Assembly (NCBI GenBank): GCA_036406595.1
Contig: DASXAR010000061.1
Span: 1-64,000, forward strand
DNA length: 64,000 bases
Source: VRUE01 sp036406595
Lineage (GTDB): Bacteria; Actinomycetota; Thermoleophilia; Solirubrobacterales; 70-9
Direction: 5' to 3'
This document shows, piece by piece, positions 34,180-42,141 of this stretch. The position numbers and the translations under genes are program-made. The first letter of the stretch is position 1. Every line of letters begins with the position of its first letter. The notes below the pieces were generated by a model. It did no database searches, was not told where the DNA came from, and saw only the letters and a list, made by a program, of their open reading frames with translations.

Positions 34180-34799
34180 GCGGCTCGGTCACCCGCAGCA
34201 TGGAGGCGACGACCAACCGCGCCACCGCCGTCGTCGAAAGCAGCAGGCGCAGCATGCCGAGCGGCTGGATCGGGATGATCCTCCTGATCGCAACTGAGGC
34301 GACGCTGCTGGGCTGCCTGATCGCGACCTACTTCTACCTTCGCTTCAAGGTCGTGGATTGGCCGCCGCCGGGAATCGAGAAGCCGTCACTGACGCTGCCC
34401 CTCGTCTTCACGGGGATGCTGATCGCCTCCTGCGCGCCGTTCTTCGCTGGCGTGCAGGCGGCAAAGGCCGGCCTTGCCCGGGCCGCCTGGCTGCTGATCG
34501 CGAGCGCGACAGCAATCCAGGCCACCTATCTCGGCCTCCAGATCCACCTCTTCATCGATGACCTGAACAAGTTCGCCCCCGACGAAACGGCCTACGGCTC
34601 GGTCTATTTCGCCATGGTCGGAGCCCACCACGCCCACGTCGCCGTCGGACTCGCCTTCGACGCCTGGCTCCTCGCCAAGCTTCTCGGAGGCCTGACCAAC
34701 TACAGGCTTCTGGGTGTGCGCGTCGTCGCCCTCTACTGGTACTTCGTCGCGGCGACGGCTATCCCCGTCGTCCTCACCCAGCTCTACCCGTCGCTATGA
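34176..34799 (+). CDS. ctaE: Cytochrome c oxidase subunit III
   Basis: A 207-aa subunit III with about five membrane segments. IATEATLLGCLIATYFYLR carries the conserved Glu of segment I; VGAHHAHVAVGLAFDAWL is the characteristic HxxHVxxG block. Its ATG overlaps the ctaD stop (ATGA), and the gene overlaps the next membrane protein by 4 nt. It stabilises subunit I and proton uptake. Confidence 0.95.
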   Translation: MSGSVTRSMEATTNRATAVVESSRRSMPSGWIGMILLIATEATLLGCLIATYFYLRFKVVDWPPPGIEKPSLTLPLVFTGMLIASCAPFFAGVQAAKAGLARAAWLLIASATAIQATYLGLQIHLFIDDLNKFAPDETAYGSVYFAMVGAHHAHVAVGLAFDAWLLAKLLGGLTNYRLLGVRVVALYWYFVAATAIPVVLTQLYPSL

Positions 34800-35188
34800 G
34801 AGTGCTTCCGAGCTCGCCCGATTCACCGGTCTCGGCGCAGGTGTGGTTCGCGGTGCTGGGAGCCCCCGCCGCCTGGACCGCGCAATTCGCGATCGGCTAT
34901 TGGACGACCGAACTGCACTGCAACCCCTACCAGGAACATTGGGACGTGGCGCTGGGAACGTGGACGACGGTCGCCACCGCCGTCGCGGCCCTGGTCGCCC
35001 TCGGCGCGGGGCTCACGGCAATGTCGCTCTTCCGTCGCACGCGGGAGGTCGAGGAGAGCGACGCGCCGCCGCCCGGGCGCATCCATTTCCTGGCCACGGT
35101 CGGGCTTGCGGTGACTCCGCTCTTCCTCCTGCTGATCGCGATGACGGCGCTCGGCGTCCTGATCCACATCCCCTGCGGGCAGTCATGA
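34796..35188 (+). CDS. Small membrane protein of the cta/qcr operon
   Basis: A 130-aa protein with about three membrane segments (about 15-33, 53-75, 97-122) and no recognised domain. Two cysteines sit near opposite ends (LHCNPY and HIPCGQS). It overlaps ctaE and qcrC by 4 nt each, so it is made in stoichiometry with the oxidase. It may be an accessory or supernumerary subunit of the bcc:aa3 supercomplex; that is inferred from position only. Confidence 0.8.
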   Translation: MRVLPSSPDSPVSAQVWFAVLGAPAAWTAQFAIGYWTTELHCNPYQEHWDVALGTWTTVATAVAALVALGAGLTAMSLFRRTREVEESDAPPPGRIHFLATVGLAVTPLFLLLIAMTALGVLIHIPCGQS

Positions 35189-35982
35189 GCCGGCATCGGG
35201 CCCGCACAGCGATCGGCGCCGGCGTCATCGCCGCCGCGCTGGTGGCGGTCGCCGCCCGAGCCCAGCCGCCGAGCGGCATCGTCCACGGCGGAGGCTCCTC
35301 GAAGCCGCTTCTCGAGGCGGGCTCCGAGCTCTATGCAGCCAACTGCGCGTCCTGCCACGGGATCGCAGGCCGCGGCGTGCCCTTCCCGGAGAAGCACGGC
35401 GTCGGCAACATCGAGGAGCAGGGGCCGCCGCTGATCGGAGTCGGCGCGCTGGCGCCCGACTTCTATCTGCGCACCGGCCGCATGCCGCTGGCGCATGCCG
35501 GAGAAGAGCCCGAACGCCAGCGCCCCTTCTTCAGCGATCACGAGATCCGCGCCCTCGTCGCCTACGTCGCCCGCCTCGGGCGGGGTCCGGCGATCCCGCA
35601 CCCGCGGCCAGCGACCGGAAGGGTCCCGGAAGGCTATTCGCTGTTCAGCGAGCACTGCGCGGGCTGCCACCAGATCGTCGGCGAAGGCGGCTACGTGACC
35701 GGCGCCAAGGTTCCCGTCCTCGAGCACGCCACGCCGCGCCAGATCGCCGAGGCGGTGCGAATCGGGCCCTTCGTGATGCCGAGCTTCTCGAAGGCCCACA
35801 TAAGCGACGACGAACTCGACAAGATCATCGCCTACGTCCTGGCCAGCAGGGACCCGGAAGACCGCGGGGGCCTGGGCATCGGGCACATCGGCCCGGTCCC
35901 CGAGGGCATCGTGGCCTGGCTGGTTGCGGCGGTGGTGCTGGTCGGCGTCTGCGCGCTGATCGGGGAGCGGGTGAGATCGTGA
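35185..35982 (+). CDS. qcrC: Diheme cytochrome c subunit of bc1 complex
   Basis: A 265-aa membrane-anchored diheme cytochrome c. An N-terminal signal-anchor (GAGVIAAALVAVAARAQP), heme motif CASCH with axial Met in GRMPLAHA, a second heme motif CAGCH with Met in PFVMPSFS, and a C-terminal membrane segment (IVAWLVAAVVLVGVCALIG). This is the QcrC of actinobacterial bcc complexes, which passes electrons directly to the oxidase. Overlaps neighbours by 4 nt on both sides. Confidence 0.94.
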   Translation: MSRHRARTAIGAGVIAAALVAVAARAQPPSGIVHGGGSSKPLLEAGSELYAANCASCHGIAGRGVPFPEKHGVGNIEEQGPPLIGVGALAPDFYLRTGRMPLAHAGEEPERQRPFFSDHEIRALVAYVARLGRGPAIPHPRPATGRVPEGYSLFSEHCAGCHQIVGEGGYVTGAKVPVLEHATPRQIAEAVRIGPFVMPSFSKAHISDDELDKIIAYVLASRDPEDRGGLGIGHIGPVPEGIVAWLVAAVVLVGVCALIGERVRS

Positions 35983-36962
35983 GGGGGAAGCTGCGAATGG
36001 CGGCGATCCTGGCGCTCGGCTTCCTCCACCGCGGGCGCCGCGACAGCCCGGAGCGACGGATCGTCGAGCCGGGCTCCAAGCAGCCCGGAGCCGAGCTTGC
36101 GGTCATCCTGCTGCTGCTGGCGGCCGCCGCCTGTGCGGTCGCGTTCGTGGTCATCTACGCGATCGACTCGTGGGGCAACCGGACGCAGTGGTTCGGGCTC
36201 TCGCTGGGAGTTTCCCTCGGGTTTATCGCAGCTGCGTTGATCGTCGCCAGCAAGACCCTCGTCGTCAGCGAGGAGCTGGAGGAGGACTACCCGGCCGTCG
36301 ATCCGGAGGAGGAGGAGCGGGTCGCCGGGATCCTCGAGCAGAGCGGCAGCCGAATCACCCGCAAGCGACTGCTCTCCGGCGCCGCTGCGGCGGCTGGTGC
36401 GGCCCTGGGCGCGGCGCTGATCGTCCCGGCTGCCTCGTTCGGGCCAGCGCTCGACACGGCCTCTCTCTACTCATCGCCCTGGAGGCGCAACAGGCGCCTG
36501 GTCGACGAGTACGGGCAGCCCTACCGGGCCGACCAGATCGAGGAGGAGACCTTCTACACCGCCTACCCCGAGGCGGCCGACCGCGACGAGCTGGCTGCGC
36601 CGGTGGTCGTCGTGAGGCTGAAATCGAACGAACTGGAAATGCCCTCCGATCGGCGCGGCTGGGCGCCCCAGGGAATCGTCGCCTACTCGAAGATCTGCAC
36701 TCATGCGGGCTGCGCCGTCGCCCTCTACCGGACTCCAAAGTTCCCCGAGGCCGAGCCCGGGCCGGCGCTGGTCTGTCCCTGCCACTACTCGACCTTCAAC
36801 CCCGCCGACGGCGGCAGCGTCGAGTTCGGCCCGGCCGGGCGAGGGCTGCCGCAGCTGCCCCTGCTGATCGACTCCGCCGGCGAGCTGCGCGCAGCCGGCA
36901 ACTTCTCCGCTCCGGTCGGCCCTTCGTTCTGGGGCGTCAGGACGAGGAGGCCGTCGGCGTGA
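35979..36962 (+). CDS. qcrA: Rieske iron-sulfur subunit of bc1 complex
   Basis: A 327-aa Rieske protein. About three membrane segments in the N-terminal 165 residues (ELAVILLLLAAAACAVAFVV and others) are typical of actinobacterial QcrA. The 2Fe-2S centre is bound by CTHAGC (Cys240, His242) and CPCHYSTF (Cys266, His269), with the disulfide Cys245 and Cys268. GTG 35979 overlaps qcrC by 4 nt. It transfers electrons from menaquinol to cytochrome c. Confidence 0.95.
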   Translation: MRGKLRMAAILALGFLHRGRRDSPERRIVEPGSKQPGAELAVILLLLAAAACAVAFVVIYAIDSWGNRTQWFGLSLGVSLGFIAAALIVASKTLVVSEELEEDYPAVDPEEEERVAGILEQSGSRITRKRLLSGAAAAAGAALGAALIVPAASFGPALDTASLYSSPWRRNRRLVDEYGQPYRADQIEEETFYTAYPEAADRDELAAPVVVVRLKSNELEMPSDRRGWAPQGIVAYSKICTHAGCAVALYRTPKFPEAEPGPALVCPCHYSTFNPADGGSVEFGPAGRGLPQLPLLIDSAGELRAAGNFSAPVGPSFWGVRTRRPSA

Positions 36963-38308
36963 TCCGGCGGGCGTTGCGGGTCGCGGACGAGCGAAGCGGC
37001 TCGGTGCCGTTCGTCCGCAAGGCGCTGCGCTACGCCTTCCCCGACCATTGGTCCTTCCTCCTGGGGGAGGTGGCGCTATACGCGTTCATCGTCCTGGTTG
37101 CGACCGGCGTCTACCTGACCTTCTTCTTCGAGCCGAGCACCGACAGGATCGTCTACCACGGCAGCTACGGCCCTCTGGATGGGCTCGAGATGAGCAAGGC
37201 CTACGCCTCGGCGCTGCGCATCTCATTCGACGTCAAGGCCGGGCTGCTGATCCGCCAGACGCACCACTGGGCGGCGAACGTCTTCATCGTCGCGATCGTC
37301 CTGCACCTGATCCGGATCTTCTTCACCGGCGCCTACCGCAAACCGCGCGAGCTGACCTACGTCATCGGCGTGCTGATGCTCTTCACGGCGCTGCTCGAGG
37401 GCTACCTCGGCTACTCGCTGGTCGACGACCTGCTCTCCGGAATGGGCCTCGCGATCGGCTACGCGGTCGCCCTCTCCATCCCCTTCGTGGGAGCCAACCT
37501 GGCATTGCTGATCTGGGGCGCCCCCCTACCCGGCGACCCCGACTTCTGGTCGAGGATGTACATCGCCCACGTCCTGATCCTGCCGATCCTGATCGGCACG
37601 CTGCTCGCGGCACACCTCGCCCTCGTCGCATCGCGCCACCACACCCAGTTCAAGCACAAGCCCCGCCAGAGCGAGCGCCGGCTGCTGGGAATTCCCAGCT
37701 TCCCGGGCCAGGCGCCCCGCTCTCTCGGCCTCCTGTTCGCCGTCGCCTCGGTGCTGGTCCTGCTCGGCGGGCTCGTCCAGATCAACCCGATCTGGCTCTG
37801 GGGGCCCTACGAAGTCTCGCAGGGGACGAACGGCGCGCAGCCCGACTGGTACCTGGGCTGGCTGATCGGCGCCCTGCGGCTCGTCCCCCATTTCGACGTC
37901 GTCGTCTTCGACCGCACCCTGGTGCCGAATCCCTTCTGGGGCGGCGTCCTGTTCCCGATGGTCGTGATGGGGGCGCTGCTCCTCTGGCCGTGGCTGGAGC
38001 GCCGGGTGACCGGCGACTACCGCACGCACAACCTTCTCGACCGGCCCCGCGACGCGCCCTGGCGCACCGCGATCGGAGCGGGCTTCCTCACCTGGGTGGT
38101 GATGATCTTCATGTTCGGCTCGGCCGACCGCGTCACGGTCTTCCTCGGCATCAGCTACGTCGCCCAGCTGTGGGCCTTCCGGATCGGCGTCTGGGTCGTG
38201 CCGATCGTCGTGCTGCTCGTCACCCGACGGGTCTGCCTGGAGCTTCAGGAGGAGGAGCAGATCGAGAGGGAGCAGGCGCGCGCCGTCCGTAGCGCGCCGT
38301 CCTCATAG
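36959..38308 (+). CDS. qcrB: Cytochrome b subunit of bc1 complex
   Basis: A 449-aa cytochrome b. HHWAANVFIVAIVLHLIRIF and AHVLILPILIGTLLAAHLAL carry the four heme-ligating histidines; LLEGYLGYSLVDDLLSGMG is close to the quinol-oxidising site, and PDWYLGW follows the PEW-like position. About eight membrane segments plus a charged C-terminal helix. GTG 36959 overlaps qcrA by 4 nt. The 3' end overlaps convergent ctaG by 89 nt, much more than usual. Confidence 0.94.
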   Translation: MIRRALRVADERSGSVPFVRKALRYAFPDHWSFLLGEVALYAFIVLVATGVYLTFFFEPSTDRIVYHGSYGPLDGLEMSKAYASALRISFDVKAGLLIRQTHHWAANVFIVAIVLHLIRIFFTGAYRKPRELTYVIGVLMLFTALLEGYLGYSLVDDLLSGMGLAIGYAVALSIPFVGANLALLIWGAPLPGDPDFWSRMYIAHVLILPILIGTLLAAHLALVASRHHTQFKHKPRQSERRLLGIPSFPGQAPRSLGLLFAVASVLVLLGGLVQINPIWLWGPYEVSQGTNGAQPDWYLGWLIGALRLVPHFDVVVFDRTLVPNPFWGGVLFPMVVMGALLLWPWLERRVTGDYRTHNLLDRPRDAPWRTAIGAGFLTWVVMIFMFGSADRVTVFLGISYVAQLWAFRIGVWVVPIVVLLVTRRVCLELQEEEQIEREQARAVRSAPSS

Positions 38309-39122
38309 CAACACGGGGATCCACCCCGGAGTCGAGCAGCGACTGCCGCTGCTCCGCCTCCCGCTCCCAGCGGAGAAAGAGCCAGGCGAAGACGATTAGC
38401 GTCACCGTCGCGCCCTCGACGAACATGATCGCGCCGCCGATCTGCTGGTCGGCCAACGGGGAGATGCCCCAGATCCTCTCGCCCCCCCGGTATACGGGAT
38501 AGAGCGGCTCCCCGGCCCAGATGAAGACGCTGGCGAGGACCGCCGCGAAGGTGCGCACGAGCAGGACGTAGGCGGCCTTGGCGCCCGCCCCGAACCAGGC
38601 GGGCCCGGGTACCGGCTCGATCACCGCCGCCCACATCAGCATCCCGGCGGTGAAGAAGCTGACGTGCTCGAGCCCGTGCACGAAGCCGTTATCGAGGGCC
38701 GCTTCGTACATCGGCGGCACGTGCCAGCCGTAGAAGACCAGCACCCAGATCGGCAAAGCGACGAACGGGCTGGCGAGGACGCGGAGCCGGGCGAAGGGGG
38801 CCACGGCCAGCACCGGTCTAAGGATCGGCCCGCTGAGCCCCAGCAGGATGAGCAAAGGAGCGAGATCGCCGATCAAAAGGTGCTGGACCATGTGCACCCA
38901 AAAGAGGCGGCTCTCTCCGATCGTGTCGACGGGCGAGAGCAGCGCCACCAGCAGCAGGGCGATCCCCACGTAGAAGCATCCCTGCCGCCAGCCGGGCACC
39001 GGCCGGCCGCGGCGGGAGAGGGACCTGGCGCGAAACCCGTACGCGAGGACGACGGCGGCGGCCTCGAGGAGCAGCGGAGGGCTCAGATTCCAGCCAGGGG
39101 AAGCCGTGGCGAGCACCGCCAT
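38220..39122 (-). CDS. ctaG: Cytochrome c oxidase assembly protein (caa3_CtaG type)
   Basis: A 300-aa protein with about seven membrane segments. VHMVQHLLIGDLAPLLIL is the conserved HMxQH block of the caa3_CtaG family, needed for CuB/CuA insertion into the oxidase; further conserved His lie in FYGWHVPPMYEAAL and VHGLEHVSFF. It faces the cta-qcr operon tail-to-tail, and 89 nt of its coding end lie inside qcrB. The C-terminal tail is Pro/Arg-rich and may be expendable. Confidence 0.92.
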   Translation of the reverse strand: MAVLATASPGWNLSPPLLLEAAAVVLAYGFRARSLSRRGRPVPGWRQGCFYVGIALLLVALLSPVDTIGESRLFWVHMVQHLLIGDLAPLLILLGLSGPILRPVLAVAPFARLRVLASPFVALPIWVLVFYGWHVPPMYEAALDNGFVHGLEHVSFFTAGMLMWAAVIEPVPGPAWFGAGAKAAYVLLVRTFAAVLASVFIWAGEPLYPVYRGGERIWGISPLADQQIGGAIMFVEGATVTLIVFAWLFLRWEREAEQRQSLLDSGVDPRVAMRTARYGRRAPAPSRSAPPPEAPGRPVG

Positions 39123-39178
39123 GGCTCGACCGGTACCCGGCGGTCAGCGCCATGACACATCGACTCCATGACACATCC

Positions 39179-39204
39179 GTTTTCCGCACTCGCATGCGGG
39201 TAGC
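39179..39204 (+). promoter_or_regulatory. SigB-like promoter of the poxB operon
   Basis: GTTT (39179-39182), 15-nt spacer, GGGTAGC (39198-39204). Exact match, 40 nt before the poxB ATG. PoxB is a sigma-S-controlled stress enzyme in E. coli, which makes stress control plausible here. Confidence 0.7.
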
Positions 39205-39244
39205 TGCGCTGAGAAAGAGACCAGAGCCCGGGGAAAGGAACGAC

Positions 39245-41029
39245 ATGTCGGAAACGGTGGGGGCATTCGCACTCAAACGGCTACACGAGCACGGGGTGAA
39301 GAGGATCTACGGCTACCCAGGCGACGGGATCAACGGCATCCTCGGTGGCTTCCATGAGCACGGCGACAAGGTCGAGTTCGTCCAGACCCGGCACGAGGAG
39401 ATCGCCGCCTTCGCGGCCTGCGCCCACGCCAAGCTCACAGATGAGGTCGGCGTCTGCATGGCGACCTCGGGCCCCGGCGCCATCCACCTCCTCAACGGGC
39501 TGTACGACGCCAAGCTCGACCACCAGCCGGTGGTGGCGATCATCGGCCAGCAGAAGACGATCTCGCTCGGCTCCAATTACCAGCAGGAGGTCGACCTCAA
39601 CACGCTCTTCAAGGACGTCGCCTCCGAGTTCGTGCAGACCTGCATGTCGCCACCCCAGGCGAGGCACCTGATCGACCGCGCCGTCCAGGTGGCGCTGGCG
39701 TCGCGCTCGGTGACCGCGGTGATCTTCCCCGAGGACGTGCAGGAGTCCGAGTACGAAGACCCCCCGATGGAGCACGGCGCCGTCTTCACCACCCCGCAGC
39801 GCGAGCTGCGCTCGCGGGTGGTCCCGCCTGGCGACGAGATCCGGCGCGCCGCCGAGGTCCTCAACGGCGGCGAGAAGGTCGCGATCCTGATCGGCGCCGG
39901 CGCGCGCGACGCCGCCGAGGAGGTGGAGCAGGTCGCCGACCTGCTCGGGGCGGGGGTGGCCAAGGCGCTCAATGGCCGCGACGTCCTTCCGGACGACCTT
40001 CCGTTCGTGACCGGGCCGATCGGGCTGCTCGGCTCGAAGCCGAGCTACGAGATGGTCGACGGCTGCGACACCTTCCTGATGATCGGCTCGAGCTTCCCCT
40101 ATGCGGAGTGGCTCCCCGAACCGGGCAAGGCGCGCGGCGTGCAGATCGACATCGACGGCCGCCTGGTGGGCATCCGCTATCCGATGGAGGTGGGGCTGGT
40201 CGGGGACTCCCGCGACACGCTGCGCGAGCTGATCCCGCAGCTCGAGCGCAAGGATGACCGCTCCTGGCGCGAGGAGATCGAAGCCGAAGTGAGTCGCTGG
40301 GGCGAGATCCTCTCCGAGCGGGCGATGATCGAGGCCACCCCGCTGAACCCCCTGCGGGTGTTCCACGAGCTCAGCCCCCGGCTCCCGGCCGACTGCGTCC
40401 TCACGGCGGACTCCGGCTCGGCGACGAATTGGTGGGCGCGCCACCTCAAACTGCGCCGTGGGATGCGGGCGGCGCTATCTGGCACCCTGGCGACGATGTG
40501 CCCCGGCGTGCCGTACGCGTTCGCCGCCAAGATGGCGTATCCGGACCGCCCGGTGATCGCGGCCCTCGGCGACGGCGCGATGCAGATGCTGGGCCTCAAT
40601 GCGCTGATCGACATCGCCAGCCGCTACGAGGAATGGTCAAACAAGCAGCTCGTCGTCCTCGTCCTGCACAACGACGACCTCAACCAGGTCACATGGGAGC
40701 AGCGCGTCCTCGCCGGCGACCCGAAATTGGAGGCATCGCAGTCGATCCCCTCCTTCGACTACGCAGGCTACGCGGAGCTGCTCGGCCTCAGGGGCATCAG
40801 GGTCGACGACCCCGACCAGGTCGGCTCCGCCTGGGACGAGGCGCTGGGCGCAGGCCGGCCGGTGGTGCTCGAGGCGATCACGGATCCGGAGGTGCCGCCG
40901 CTGCCGCCGCACATCAAGGTCGAACAGGCGACCTCGATGGCGCAGGCGCTTATGAAGGGCGACCCCAACGCGGCCAGGATCGTCAAGCAGTCGCTGCGAG
41001 GGAAGATCGCCGAGTTCGTGAACCGCTGA
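39245..41029 (+). CDS. poxB: ThDP-dependent pyruvate oxidase/dehydrogenase (quinone)-like
   Basis: A 594-aa ThDP enzyme of the PoxB group. YGYPGDGINGILGG and TRHEEIAAFAACAHAKLTDE (with the ThDP-activating Glu) form the Pyr domain; ALGDGAMQMLGLNALIDIAS to HNDDLNQVTWEQR is the ThDP/Mg block GDG...N. PoxB oxidatively decarboxylates pyruvate to acetate and CO2, feeding electrons to quinone; acetolactate synthase is less likely given the segment order. GGAAAGGAACGAC is a strong ribosome site. A SigB-like promoter lies upstream and the next two genes are coupled. Confidence 0.88.
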   Translation: MSETVGAFALKRLHEHGVKRIYGYPGDGINGILGGFHEHGDKVEFVQTRHEEIAAFAACAHAKLTDEVGVCMATSGPGAIHLLNGLYDAKLDHQPVVAIIGQQKTISLGSNYQQEVDLNTLFKDVASEFVQTCMSPPQARHLIDRAVQVALASRSVTAVIFPEDVQESEYEDPPMEHGAVFTTPQRELRSRVVPPGDEIRRAAEVLNGGEKVAILIGAGARDAAEEVEQVADLLGAGVAKALNGRDVLPDDLPFVTGPIGLLGSKPSYEMVDGCDTFLMIGSSFPYAEWLPEPGKARGVQIDIDGRLVGIRYPMEVGLVGDSRDTLRELIPQLERKDDRSWREEIEAEVSRWGEILSERAMIEATPLNPLRVFHELSPRLPADCVLTADSGSATNWWARHLKLRRGMRAALSGTLATMCPGVPYAFAAKMAYPDRPVIAALGDGAMQMLGLNALIDIASRYEEWSNKQLVVLVLHNDDLNQVTWEQRVLAGDPKLEASQSIPSFDYAGYAELLGLRGIRVDDPDQVGSAWDEALGAGRPVVLEAITDPEVPPLPPHIKVEQATSMAQALMKGDPNAARIVKQSLRGKIAEFVNR

Positions 41030-42141
41030 TGGCGGTAACGGCGAGGCGAGCCGGCGCGGTCGAGGCGCCGATCGGTGGGCTCGAGGTCTCGGCATTCACC
41101 ATTCCGACCGACGAGCCCGAGTCAGACGGCACTCTCGAATGGGACTCGACGACGATGGTCGTCGTCGAGATCGAGGGTGGCGGTGACGTGGGCCTCGGAT
41201 ACACCTACGGCGACGCCTCGGTCGGGACCTTCGTCGAGTCGCTGCTCGCCGAGGAGATCGAGGGCCGCGACGCGCTCTCGCCCCCGGCTGCCTGGGCGGC
41301 GATGCAGGAGCGGATCCGCAACGCGGGCCGGGTCGGGGTCGGCGCGATGGCGGTCTCGGCGGTGGACATCGCCCTCTGGGACCTGCGGGCAAAGCTGCTC
41401 GGCGTGTGCCTGGCGGACGCATTACCCCGCTTTCACTCCGGTGTGCCCGTCTACGGCAGCGGCGGCTTCACCTCCTACACCCGGGATCGCCTCTCCGAAC
41501 AGCTCGAGGCCTGGGTGGACGCGGGGCTGCCGCGCGTCAAGGTCAAGGTCGGTCGCGAGCCCGGCGAGGATCCCTCCCGGCTGGAGCTCTGCCGTGAGGT
41601 GATCGGCGACGCGGTCGAGCTGATGGTCGATGCCAACGGCGCATTCCAGCCGAAGGAGGCATTGCTGCGGGCGCGTCAGTACGAGGAGTTCGGCGTCCGC
41701 TACCTGGAGGAGCCGGTCAGCAGCGAGGACCGGGAGGGGCTGCGCTTCGTGCGCGAGCATGGACCCGCCGGGATGGCCGTCGCCGCCGGTGAGTACGAGT
41801 GGGACCTCGCCCGGCTCGGCGATCTGGCCCCCTGCGTCGACATCGTCCAGGCCGACGTGACCCGGGTGGGCGGCATCACGAGCATGCTGCGGGCGGACGG
41901 CATCTGCAAGGCGCGCCGGCGCCGTTTCTCCGCGCACTGCGCGCCTGCGGTCTCCGCACACGCCTGCTGCGCCGTGGAGACGCTGGAGCATCTCGAGTAC
42001 TTCCACGACCACGTCCGGATCGAGCGGATGCTCTTCGATGGGACGCTCGACCCCGGGGGCGGCTTCCTGACGCCCGATCGCGGCAGGCCCGGCCTCGGAC
42101 TGGAGCTGAAGCGGGCGGACGCCGAGAGGTTCGCGTCATGA
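41029..42141 (+). CDS. Enolase-superfamily enzyme (mandelate racemase/MLE type)
   Basis: A 370-aa protein with the enolase-superfamily layout. RVKVKVGREPGEDPSR gives the catalytic KxK lysines, LMVDANGAFQPKEAL the first metal Asp, YLEEPVSSED the metal Glu and AAGEYEWDLARL the third acid. A His pair in RFSAHCAPAVSAH may be the other general base. Likely reactions are dehydration, racemisation or cycloisomerisation of a sugar acid or hydroxy acid. It overlaps poxB by 1 nt and the next gene by 4 nt. Confidence 0.85.
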   Translation: MAVTARRAGAVEAPIGGLEVSAFTIPTDEPESDGTLEWDSTTMVVVEIEGGGDVGLGYTYGDASVGTFVESLLAEEIEGRDALSPPAAWAAMQERIRNAGRVGVGAMAVSAVDIALWDLRAKLLGVCLADALPRFHSGVPVYGSGGFTSYTRDRLSEQLEAWVDAGLPRVKVKVGREPGEDPSRLELCREVIGDAVELMVDANGAFQPKEALLRARQYEEFGVRYLEEPVSSEDREGLRFVREHGPAGMAVAAGEYEWDLARLGDLAPCVDIVQADVTRVGGITSMLRADGICKARRRRFSAHCAPAVSAHACCAVETLEHLEYFHDHVRIERMLFDGTLDPGGGFLTPDRGRPGLGLELKRADAERFAS

